NCBI GenBank assembly: GCA_902801425.1 | Contig: CADCIQ010000003.1 | Span: 1 to 59,499, forward strand | From: an uncultured Bacteroidales bacterium | Lineage (GTDB): Bacteria > Bacteroidota > Bacteroidia > Bacteroidales > Bacteroidaceae | DNA: 59,499 nucleotides | Direction: 5' to 3' | Shown here: piece after piece, positions 1 through 6,810 of the stretch | Position numbering within the stretch: position 1 is the first letter of the stretch | Layout of the letters: each line of letters starts with the position of its first letter | The notes under the pieces: model-generated | What the model was told of the DNA's origin: nothing | The model's database searches: none | Seen by the model: only the letters and a program-made list of their open reading frames with translations | Program-made: the position numbers and the translations under genes

Positions 1-167
1 GACTACAGAGGGCCCAGAAGGAAAATGTATAGTGAATTAAAATTTATTAACAAAATATATTTGGAAAAATCTATAGGAAGCGGATTTACAACGGACCTGA
101 AACGGACCTGAAGCGAAGGTAGAGCGAAGGCATGCGAAGGCACGACGGAGGCATGGCAAGCGGCCTC

Positions 168-315
168 GGTAACAGGTAACAAGTAACAATAAGGAATTGT
201 GTGCATGGCCAAGAATTTTACTGAAATTTTCTAAGGAGTTTATATACCTTATTATATATAGAATTATAAAACAGGGCAGAAGTTTTCTTATTGTTACCTG
301 TTACTTGTTACTAAG
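168..315. repeat. Inverted pair of GTAACA-rich repeats upstream of the primase gene
   Basis: A forward repeat at 168-196 (GGTAACAGGTAACAAGTAAC and onward into AATAAGG) faces an inverted copy at 284-315 (TATTGTTACCTGTTACTTGT core), enclosing about 90 AT-rich bases. The same motif recurs in forward orientation after three genes further right (2836, 4582, 5783). Just upstream (about 80-165) is a run of roughly 10-11-bp units built on ACGGACCTGA and GCGAAGG. Nothing in 1-390 looks coding. The pair could form a large stem-loop or be the end of a small mobile unit. Confidence 0.7.
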
Positions 316-391
316 GGGAGGGGCTATGGGCTGAAAGCGAAACGGCATCATAGCAGGATGATTGCGCACAGAATAGCAATTCATGCGCTTG

Positions 392-450
392 AAATTACCA
401 CACTAATTCTGCAAATTACCACACTAATTACAAAGAATAGCACACTAATT
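392..450. repeat. Three iteron-like direct repeats, 21-bp period
   Basis: AAATTACCACACTAATT occurs at 392-408 and 413-429, and a variant ending CACACTAATT lies at 436-450. The repeats end at 408, 429 and 450, an exact 21-bp period (two helical turns). They lie directly upstream of the promoter of the VirE/DUF3987 primase-helicase gene, which suggests replication-initiator or regulator binding sites. The function is inferred from arrangement only. Confidence 0.65.
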
Positions 451-469
451 ATGCACACGGGGAAAAGGC

Positions 470-510
470 TTGGAGGTACGGGGAAATTGTCGTAACTTTG
501 TAATCGACAA
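470..510 (+). promoter_or_regulatory. Promoter with palindromic operator for the primase gene
   Basis: The -7 box TAACTTTG is at 493-500 and a TTG -33 element at 470-472, with 20 bases between them. The -7 box sits exactly inside the inverted repeat TTGTCG (487-492) / CGACAA (505-510). A repressor binding this palindrome would occlude the promoter. Confidence 0.65.
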
Positions 511-552
511 CGGGCCTGAAGGCTCAATTCTCTAACTTCAAAAAAATTCGGC

Positions 553-2829
553 ATGACAAAGAAAATTACACAAATTGGTTACATGGATTCTTGCAGAAGC
601 AAGACCATGAAGCGTCTTACTCCTGAGGCGCTCGATACCCTTACCAACTCATTCGAGGTGAACAGCACGATGCGTCAGATTGAGGCAGAGGCTGATCAGG
701 AGATGAAAAGCAAGCTAAAGGGCGATCTGCCTGTGGTGCTCTATGCTTGCCAGATGCCAGAGGATGGCGTGCGTCCAACGGCTGAGACTGCCATTCCAAG
801 CGGATTCTGTCTGCATGACTGGGACCACATGAAGGTGAATCCTCGCAAGTTCTATGACGAGCAGATTGCCGGCAAGGAAACGGAACTGGGCATCGTTCTT
901 GCTCATGTCACTCCACGTGGCGAGGGACTCCGACTGGTGACCATACTCGGTGAAGGCGAGCGAATAACCCAATGCCAGGAGAGGCTTGCAGCAGCATTCG
1001 GGATGAGCGAGTTTGCCGACCGCAAGATCAAGGATCTGTCGCGCGTGTCATTCCTCCCCAGCAAGGACTACATGCTCTTCGTTGACAATGACAGGCTCTT
1101 CAATCATGTTCTCGAGGAGGGGAATAAGGATGAAGGGATGAAGGATGAGGGGTTGAATGTAAATGAGATGAAGGATGAGGGGATGAAGGATGAGGGGATG
1201 AAGGATGAGGGAGTGAAGGTGAGCGACAACTTCAACTATCAGGGCATCAAGTTCAGCAGCATCATCGAGGCTCTGCTCCGCCGAATAGCCACACAGGGAA
1301 ATCCTCGCGAGGGTGAGCGCAACGACGACCTCTTTATTCTTGTGCGTGAGCTTCGCCACATCTGCGACTACAACTTCAACACGCTCTACATGCTCGTGGC
1401 TCCTTACTTCCCCACCCTTCCCGATGCCGAGATTCGCCGCACCATCAGCAACGCCCTTGCCACCAACGGCCGCACGATAACGCCCGTGATGAGAGGTGTG
1501 ATAAGCGAGCTGAGAAACGTGAGCAACGCTTCTGACGAGACCGACATCCAACTGCCCCGTCTGCCAAGGCTCTCAGCCGTGGAGGAGATGATTCTCGCAC
1601 ACTACCCCAAGCATCTCCGCTCGCAGGTGTATATGGCTATGCTGCCAATCTGGGGCGTATATGGCACACACATCCGCTTCAACTACATGGACGGCCGTGA
1701 GAACTCGCTCTCGTTTCAGACAGCCGTGGTGGGCAAGAGCAGTAGCGGTAAGGCATTCGCTGCACATCTCTTCGACCTTATGACGAAGCGCATCCGCATT
1801 GAGGACAACATTGAGCGCCAGAAGGCTGCCGAGTATCTCGCCATCTGCAACAAGGCAAGCGATGCCTCAGAGAAGCCCGACGACCCACGTCCGCGAGTGA
1901 AGCTCTTCGGCGACGACATCACCACAAGTCAGATGCTGGAGTATCTCGACAATCTCGAAGGAGAACATGCCATTCAGTTCACGGAGGAGGTGGCACGACT
2001 CTCGAAGGCGAAGAAGACGGTGTACGGCGATAACGACGACCTTCTGTGCAAGGCATTCGACAATGCCATGGGCGGTAAGGAGAGCAAGAGCCATCTGACG
2101 CGCAACATCCGCATTCCTATCTTCCTCAACTGCCTCTACTGCGGTACTCCAGGCGGTATGCATAAGTTCTACAACAACCCTGAAGGCGGTCTGAACAACC
2201 GTGTGCTCTTCGCCTTCATGCCATCGGTTAGGATAAAGGGATTTCCTCACTATGAGAACCTTACCGAGACGGAGCAGGCACAGTTTGACGAGGCTTGCGA
2301 CCTTCTCTCCGAGGCAGGCAAGGACGGTAGGAAGGTGCAGCTGCCGTGGCTCGAGAAGACCGTCATGATGCTCAAGAACAAGTGGGACAAGGAAGACGAC
2401 GAGAACCCTGACGAGGTGTGGTATGACCTCGGCAAGCGTGCCCTTGTGGTGGCTATGCGTGCTGGTGTGCTGCAATGGTATCTTCGCGGTTGTCCTACTG
2501 ACGAGAAGCAGATTCGCGACATAGCGAAGGTGGTGAAGTGGACTGCCGAGGCTCACCGACTTGGGGTATATACCTTCTGCGGCAAGGACTACGAGGACAT
2601 CAACGACATCGACAACTCACTCATGCAGAAGCAGGGACGAATGTCGAAGAACAAGAAGCTGTTCTCTGTGCTTCCCGACCATTTCAGCGTGCAGGAGCTC
2701 ATTGCCCTTCGTGTGCAGAATGGCGACAGCGCCAACGTGAAGATGGTGATAAGCCGATGGGTGGCCGACGGACTCATCCGCAAGGTGTCAGAAGGATGCT
2801 ACGAGAAGGTGCTGCAACTGGTGGCGTAA
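553..2829 (+). CDS. VirE N-terminal/DUF3987-type primase-helicase-like protein
   Basis: This 758-residue protein matches the Bacteroidetes proteins annotated as VirE or DUF3987: a BT4734-like N-terminal domain (about residues 50-185) followed by a P-loop ATPase region. A Walker A-like motif GKSSSGKA lies near residue 396 and a LFGDDIT acidic segment near 453. Such proteins are found in integrated elements and are thought to act in element replication; this copy's role is not shown. A low-complexity linker at about residues 192-222 consists of repeated MKDEG pentapeptides from 15-bp tandem repeats (about 1126-1215). The ATG at 553 follows the palindromic promoter by 52 bases. Iterons upstream fit an initiator or helicase role. 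It is not related to Agrobacterium T-DNA VirE2. Confidence 0.75.
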   Translation: MTKKITQIGYMDSCRSKTMKRLTPEALDTLTNSFEVNSTMRQIEAEADQEMKSKLKGDLPVVLYACQMPEDGVRPTAETAIPSGFCLHDWDHMKVNPRKFYDEQIAGKETELGIVLAHVTPRGEGLRLVTILGEGERITQCQERLAAAFGMSEFADRKIKDLSRVSFLPSKDYMLFVDNDRLFNHVLEEGNKDEGMKDEGLNVNEMKDEGMKDEGMKDEGVKVSDNFNYQGIKFSSIIEALLRRIATQGNPREGERNDDLFILVRELRHICDYNFNTLYMLVAPYFPTLPDAEIRRTISNALATNGRTITPVMRGVISELRNVSNASDETDIQLPRLPRLSAVEEMILAHYPKHLRSQVYMAMLPIWGVYGTHIRFNYMDGRENSLSFQTAVVGKSSSGKAFAAHLFDLMTKRIRIEDNIERQKAAEYLAICNKASDASEKPDDPRPRVKLFGDDITTSQMLEYLDNLEGEHAIQFTEEVARLSKAKKTVYGDNDDLLCKAFDNAMGGKESKSHLTRNIRIPIFLNCLYCGTPGGMHKFYNNPEGGLNNRVLFAFMPSVRIKGFPHYENLTETEQAQFDEACDLLSEAGKDGRKVQLPWLEKTVMMLKNKWDKEDDENPDEVWYDLGKRALVVAMRAGVLQWYLRGCPTDEKQIRDIAKVVKWTAEAHRLGVYTFCGKDYEDINDIDNSLMQKQGRMSKNKKLFSVLPDHFSVQELIALRVQNGDSANVKMVISRWVADGLIRKVSEGCYEKVLQLVA
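1126..1215 (+). repeat. Intragenic 15-bp tandem repeats encoding MKDEG
   Basis: Units close to ATGAAGGATGAGGGG recur within the primase gene, interrupted once by a divergent segment (LNVNE). Each unit is 15 bp, so copy-number change by slippage would keep the frame and only alter linker length between the N-terminal domain and the ATPase. Confidence 0.8.
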
Positions 2830-2835
2830 GAGGGC

Positions 2836-2871
2836 GGTAACAAGTAACAGGTAACAATAAGAAAAATAGTG
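2836..2871 (+). repeat. GTAACA-type repeat, copy after the primase gene
   Basis: The sequence starts GGTAACAAGTAACAGGTAAC and continues through an A-rich tail ending ATAGTG. It begins 7 bases after the primase stop. Nearly identical copies start at 4582 and 5783, all in the same orientation and each directly behind a gene. Confidence 0.85.
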
Positions 2872-2881
2872 TAGAAGAAAT

Positions 2882-3062
2882 TTTGTGGGGTGCAGGAATA
2901 TTACTATCTTTGCAGACGCATGAGGGTTCTTGCACCCACATTTTTAAGGAGTGAAAGGAGTACAAGGAGTTATGCTCCTAAAGTCGCTTAAGTAGTACAA
3001 GACGATAGCATTTGTCGTTTACTTGAGGGCTTAAGACATTCGTCTTGAACTCCTTGTACTCC
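2882..3062 (+). promoter_or_regulatory. Promoter and long hairpin leader of the 329-residue gene
   Basis: The -7 box TATCTTTG lies at 2905-2912 with TTTG at 2882-2885. An imperfect inverted repeat GGTGCAGGAA / TTCTTGCACC surrounds the -7 box. Downstream, GGAGTACAAGGAGTT (2957-2971) pairs perfectly over 15 bp with 3048-3062, giving a long 5' UTR hairpin with further GGAG/CTCC repeats. The coding region starts 38 bases after it. Confidence 0.6.
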
Positions 3063-3100
3063 ATGTACTCCTTATACTCCTTACAAAAATCAAATAAAAT

Positions 3101-4090
3101 ATGGAAAGAAATATATTAAAAGACATACTGAATCGGTTTGACCACTTTATAAAGAATGTGGATTTCGACAATCTGCCAGAGCGGGATAGTGAGGACTATC
3201 GCGAACTGCTGATGCAGACGGCTAACGACGGGATATTCTGCGATGGCAGATACAGCGCGAACACGGAATATACGCTTGAGGTATTCGAGAACCCTGCCCA
3301 TGCAAGCCAGAGCCGTAGTCTGGCTGCTATCAATGCCCTGAGCGAGAAAGACCGCGTGCGCTTCAGGTTCTATCTGGATCTGAAGGATATGTGCTATCCT
3401 CTTTTCCGTGGCAAGAAGACAGACTGGTCGGCATGGCCTTGGAACATGACCGACGGCGAGAGCAGCTTGGACAACAAGGAGCTGTATGCCTTCATAACCG
3501 ACTGCAAGTGGCCTAACCTGTCGGCTGCCATCCTGTATGACATTCACATGCTGATGATGAACGACGAGGAGAACTACACCAGCGTGGCTCGCAATGAGGT
3601 TTCGATGCACGTGTTCTATGGCATAAAATCACATTGGGGAGGACATGACCAGTCAGAAGAGAAAAAGAAGAAACTCATTGCAGCCATAGGCAAGTGCGCC
3701 GACGACCTGTGGGCTGTAGAGAACCACATGAAGGTGGGAAGGCTCGTGTGTAAGGATATGCTCGAGTTGTCGCTCTATGACGCTATGGACACGTTTATCG
3801 ACTCTACGTTCCGCTATCAGCAGGTGCTCATGGCGAGTGAGATGGCTGCATGGATAAGGGAGAACTGGACCATAGGCGAGAGACATCCTGAGAAGGCAAA
3901 AGAGAAGGCGTTGTGGGCAAAGCTTGATGAGCTGAAAGCAAAGTATGACGTTAAGTCGCCAGACATGAACCACACCTGTCTCATCATCGCCGTTGACATA
4001 CTCCAGATGTCGATGTTCTCAGAGGAAGAGGAGAACTTCGATGATGACGATGAATGGATTGACGAGTCTGACGAAGATAAAACAGAGTAA
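3101..4090 (+). CDS. Hypothetical protein, accessory to the primase module
   Basis: This 329-residue protein is not recognised. It has no signal peptide or membrane segment. It is rich in charged and aromatic residues, with a helical look, and ends in a very acidic tail (EEEENFDDDDEWIDESDEDKTE, about residues 308-329). The acidic tail could mimic DNA or bind a basic partner, but that is inference. It shares the codon use and G+C level of the preceding primase gene, and has its own promoter and a hairpin leader. The next reading frame overlaps its 3' end, suggesting translational coupling. It is probably part of the same mobile module. Confidence 0.6.
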   Translation: MERNILKDILNRFDHFIKNVDFDNLPERDSEDYRELLMQTANDGIFCDGRYSANTEYTLEVFENPAHASQSRSLAAINALSEKDRVRFRFYLDLKDMCYPLFRGKKTDWSAWPWNMTDGESSLDNKELYAFITDCKWPNLSAAILYDIHMLMMNDEENYTSVARNEVSMHVFYGIKSHWGGHDQSEEKKKKLIAAIGKCADDLWAVENHMKVGRLVCKDMLELSLYDAMDTFIDSTFRYQQVLMASEMAAWIRENWTIGERHPEKAKEKALWAKLDELKAKYDVKSPDMNHTCLIIAVDILQMSMFSEEEENFDDDDEWIDESDEDKTE

Positions 4091-4586
4091 GGGCGTGGAG
4101 TGGGAAGAAGAAATATTTGAGCCTCGGCCGAAGAAGGCAGTTGGGCGTCCAGCGAGGAATCCTTTTCATACCGTAGAGTGTGAAGAGGATTTCATACGTC
4201 GCTGTAGGAATATGGTAGAGAGATATTATCACCCCACGCCTAACACATATTCGGGTTTCGTGTTTGCAGCAAGGAAGAAGACAAGCAAGTCGTGCTTCTG
4301 GGCGATGATCTATATCTACTATTTGGAAGAGAAAGGCATGGATGAAAATTATTCAGGCTTCATAGAGCGCGTGGTAAGCACGCTCGGCAACTCGGTGATA
4401 TGCGACCGCCCCACTTTGAGCCGTACCATCAAGGGCCTCCAGAAATTGTATATCACTATTGATGATGCCCGACTGAAGGATATGGATAAGGATGTAAGCA
4501 TTTCAGATGCTGACATGAAGGCTCACAAGAAATACAGGAAGCAGTATGTGGATGTGGTGAAGTACTGGGAAGAGTGCCTGGGGTAA
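4041..4586 (+). CDS. Hypothetical protein overlapping the preceding gene
   Basis: The frame is open from 3993, but its first codons overlap the 329-residue gene, so the true start is uncertain: ATG at 4041 or a GTG near 4096. The clear protein-like part begins near VEWEEEIFEPRPKKAVGRPARNP, which includes an AT-hook-like GRPARNP. The remainder is about 150 residues, predicted mostly helical, with a possible winged-helix segment around VICDRPTLSRTIKGLQKLYITI. It is not assigned to a known family here. It follows its neighbour in operon fashion and its stop codon lies inside the second GTAACA-type repeat. The AT-hook suggests DNA binding; this is weak evidence. Confidence 0.5.
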   Translation: MMTMNGLTSLTKIKQSKGVEWEEEIFEPRPKKAVGRPARNPFHTVECEEDFIRRCRNMVERYYHPTPNTYSGFVFAARKKTSKSCFWAMIYIYYLEEKGMDENYSGFIERVVSTLGNSVICDRPTLSRTIKGLQKLYITIDDARLKDMDKDVSISDADMKAHKKYRKQYVDVVKYWEECLG

Positions 4587-4617
4587 CAAGTAACAGGTAA
4601 CAATAAGGAAAATAGTG
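4582..4617 (+). repeat. GTAACA-type repeat, second post-gene copy
   Basis: This is the same repeat as 2836-2871. The TAA stop of the upstream gene is formed by the repeat itself (GGG TAA CAA), so the repeat junction abuts the coding end. Confidence 0.85.
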
Positions 4618-4646
4618 CATCTGCCTATCGTTTTGTTGTCTGAATA

Positions 4647-4678
4647 TTTGGTGGTGTTATGAATTTCAATTACTTTTG
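4647..4678 (+). promoter_or_regulatory. Promoter of the lipoprotein gene
   Basis: TTTG at 4647-4650 and TACTTTTG at 4671-4678 are 20 bases apart, matching the Bacteroidetes -33/-7 pattern. The lipoprotein ATG is 28 bases downstream. Confidence 0.65.
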
Positions 4679-4705
4679 CACTTGATAGAAACAAACCTAA
4701 GACAA

Positions 4706-5776
4706 ATGAAGAATCTATTTGGAATATTATTATCATTACTATTGATAACTGCTTGTCGTAATGAACCAAGCAATTTAGACAAATTATTGTTCGTTCTGGA
4801 TCATCACAATTGTGTTGATTTTAGTGAGGATGGACGTTATTATAATGTTGATAGCATACTTGAACTGGTAGATTTGAGTGACTATCAGCGTGAAGGTAAA
4901 ATAGTGCGTATCGAGCGTCTTAGGATATCTAATTCTTTTTTGGATAGCCTCTGTACGGATGAACAATTGAAAGAACTTGTTTATGACAAGAGTCATAGTG
5001 CTGCTGTAAGAGTTACTGCATTTAAGGCTTTAGCCTCAAGGGGATATAATGGCTTGGAGAAGATGGTTCTTGACAATTATAAGGACACTGCGAAATTGAG
5101 TGTTGGAGGTGGTGACTATTGGTGGGAAGAACACGTTGGAAGTATGTTCCTTTCGTTTGCTGATGGTGCTCGTAGTAAAGGTTCTATCTCAGTTCAAGAT
5201 TCTTTGATGAATGACTCTCTCGCTTTGTTCACTCCAGACATTCCAATATATGACTTCTTAAAGGAAAAACTTAAGAAAAGGCCTCCTGTTGATGATGCTC
5301 ATTATAATCGTATTCGTGAATTGTACATAAAAGAGCCATGCGAGGAACTTCTGATGGCATTGGCAAGATACCATAAAACGGATGATTTGGAATTTATTGC
5401 AGCCGAATTGGAGAATTTCAATCTTGAAGAACCTCATATAGAGAGTGCGTTGTCTGCTATTGCAGTTTGGCCACATCCATTCTTCAAGAAGAAACTTGAA
5501 AAACTTAGAGATGCCATAATTGCAGGAAAGTTAGGTAGCGGAATGCGTGAAGTCGATAGATTTATTAAGGCGGTTATGGCCTATGATTATTCATGGGCGC
5601 ACCAATTCCTTGATACTTCATTGGCATTGGAGAGTAAAGCTCCGAAAAAGAAATATCAGACTCTTATTGTTGATGCATTCCATCATTGTTATGGCATAAA
5701 AATTCCTATGGATTTGATTAAAAAATATCCGTCAAAGCAATGTAATTGCCTCTATCACGATAAGCCTCTACCATGA
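4706..5776 (+). CDS. Putative lipoprotein with HEAT-like repeats
   Basis: Starting at ATG 4706 gives a 356-residue protein whose N-terminus MKNLFGILLSLLLITAC is a clear lipoprotein signal peptide with lipobox LITAC, so it should be exported and lipid-anchored. A longer frame opens at 4676 but would bury this signal. The mature part is helical, with a HEAT-like stretch (AAVRVTAFKALASRG) near residues 92-106. It is clearly more AT-rich than the primase-module genes to its left, suggesting a different origin. It has its own promoter and is followed by the third GTAACA-type repeat. No specific function can be assigned. Confidence 0.65.
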   Translation: MKNLFGILLSLLLITACRNEPSNLDKLLFVLDHHNCVDFSEDGRYYNVDSILELVDLSDYQREGKIVRIERLRISNSFLDSLCTDEQLKELVYDKSHSAAVRVTAFKALASRGYNGLEKMVLDNYKDTAKLSVGGGDYWWEEHVGSMFLSFADGARSKGSISVQDSLMNDSLALFTPDIPIYDFLKEKLKKRPPVDDAHYNRIRELYIKEPCEELLMALARYHKTDDLEFIAAELENFNLEEPHIESALSAIAVWPHPFFKKKLEKLRDAIIAGKLGSGMREVDRFIKAVMAYDYSWAHQFLDTSLALESKAPKKKYQTLIVDAFHHCYGIKIPMDLIKKYPSKQCNCLYHDKPLP

Positions 5777-5782
5777 TGAAGG

Positions 5783-5818
5783 AGTAACAAGTAACAGGTA
5801 ACAATAAGGAAAATAGTG
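5783..5818 (+). repeat. GTAACA-type repeat, third post-gene copy
   Basis: Same sequence and orientation as 2836-2871 and 4582-4617, starting 7 bases after the lipoprotein stop. The three copies make a repeat-gene-repeat-gene-repeat array. Confidence 0.85.
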
Positions 5819-6122
5819 TTCCCTGTTTACTAAGTGGTCGATTACTTCTTGAGTTTGCCATTGTTCTTCCAGAGTGAGTTTGTTGTGGAAATTCAAATAG
5901 AAATTAGAAAAAAGTTTGCATATATCAAGAAAAATAACTAATTTTGCACTCGTAAATTTTGTTTATGATAGCCTGTGAAATAATAAAATTGACTTTATTA
6001 AGTTCATGATATTATGGATCAAAAAAAAGGTGTCATTTCAAAATGTTCCACCAATGTTCCACCAATTTGGGGCTTAGAAAACGACTAAAAATTGATAATC
6101 TACTGATTTCCAGGGGAAATAG
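5819..6122 (+). other. Probable right end of an older mobile element next to tRNA-Pro
   Basis: No gene is seen here. It holds a promoter (TTTG 5915-5918, TAATTTTG 5939-5946) pointing at the tRNA 5' half 184 bases downstream, and a tandem repeat of ATGTTCCACCA at 6042-6065 that ends 57 bases before the tRNA core. The intact tRNA-Pro at 30165 has the same arrangement upstream: promoter box at 29962 and a tandem repeat at 30087-30108. After the tandem repeats the two regions also resemble each other (CACCAATTTGRGGSTT and beyond). This looks like the right end of an element that used the same site before the present one arrived. Confidence 0.5.
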
Positions 6123-6149
6123 CGGGGTGTAGCGCAGTTGGTAGCGCAC
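6123..6149 (+). repeat. attL: truncated 5' half of tRNA-Pro
   Basis: The 27 bases from CGGGGTGTAGCG to GTAGCGCAC are identical to the first 27 bases of tRNA-Pro at 30165-30191 and then diverge abruptly to AAAAAAATCAC. This covers the 5' acceptor strand and D arm only, so it cannot encode a tRNA. It is the left core repeat of the 24.0-kb integrated element. Confidence 0.9.
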
Positions 6150-6251
6150 AAAAAAATCACATTTCTTGACTTTCTATTTTCGGTTATAACAGTCTCTTTT
6201 TCAGTGTATTGAAATTTTGTGAGATTTTTTAATATTTCTTTTGTCTGAAAC

Positions 6252-6273
6252 AAATCACACCAAAATCACACCA
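6252..6273 (+). repeat. Left-end tandem repeat, probable integrase arm site
   Basis: AAATCACACC is repeated in tandem and is identical over 22 bases to 30087-30108 inside the right end. It lies 103 bases inside the left core. Confidence 0.65.
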
Positions 6274-6437
6274 AGAGATTTTTCCTTAATTCCAAAATGT
6301 TTTTGAAAAACATAACGAGATAAGACCATTAAGATGACGATATGGTTAATGGAATAGTGAAATGTTGTGAATATGATATTCAAATTAGGAAAATTTCGTT
6401 AAACAGATACGCTTTTAATTGATTTTATGATCTAATA

Positions 6438-6469
6438 TTTGGTAATTGCCTATAATCTTCGTATCTTTG
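6438..6469 (+). promoter_or_regulatory. Integrase promoter
   Basis: TTTG at 6438-6441 and TATCTTTG at 6462-6469 are separated by 20 bases, an excellent Bacteroidetes promoter match. It would give a leader of about 330 bases before the integrase start. Confidence 0.75.
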
Positions 6470-6479
6470 CATTGCTTTA

Positions 6480-6760
6480 CGAGACGTGTCCGCTCTGAAG
6501 GATGCAAGAGAAGGGTCAATTCAGCTCTTCATCAGGAATGGTAAAGCTGAAATAAACATTCAATCCTGATGTAACTGTAAAAGGCAGCTTGCGGAGAGTG
6601 ATTAGCCGACCTCCCACTCCCACCATAGCAGCAAGGTACTGCCAAAAGATTGTGTCCACGCTATACATTCTTACAGAATATTTTACACCTATATTAATAT
6701 TTAGGTGTTATGTGTTAGTAAGTATGTATAGCGTTTTTGCGTTTATATACCTCAAACGCA
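6480..6760 (+). ncRNA. Structured leader RNA of the integrase gene
   Basis: Complementary segments are dense and exact. TTCAGCT (6520-6526) pairs with AGCTGAA (6545-6551), and CATCAGGA (6530-6537) pairs with TCCTGATG (6564-6571); the two stems interleave and form a pseudoknot or compete as alternatives. ACGCTATACAT (6658-6668) pairs with ATGTATAGCGT (6724-6734), extended by CTTAC/GTAAG and capped by ACACCTA/TAGGTGT. A final stem TGCGTTT/AAACGCA lies at 6738-6760. No plausible gene lies here. A cis-acting control element for integrase expression is likely; the ligand or signal is unknown. Confidence 0.65.
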
Positions 6761-6810
6761 AGAAGTGGCTATGATGAGGTTTTATGTTTCATCATAATCA
6801 CAATCAAAAA

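Noticed and set aside
392-450. CRISPR array
   Set aside because: There are only three repeats with spacers of 4-6 bases and no cas genes in the window; an iteron pattern fits better.
553-2829. Agrobacterium-type VirE2 function
   Set aside because: The VirE label of this Bacteroidetes family refers to a domain name; the protein is a P-loop ATPase/primase-like protein with no link to T-DNA.
5840-5900. Minus-strand gene remnant reading NKLTLEEQWQTQEVIDHLVNRE
   Set aside because: It is only about 22 residues long with no continuation on either side, so I could not support it as a real pseudogene.
6589-6774. 61-residue plus-strand frame in the integrase leader
   Set aside because: It has no ATG start and lies across the paired arms of the structured leader; the composition is not protein-like.
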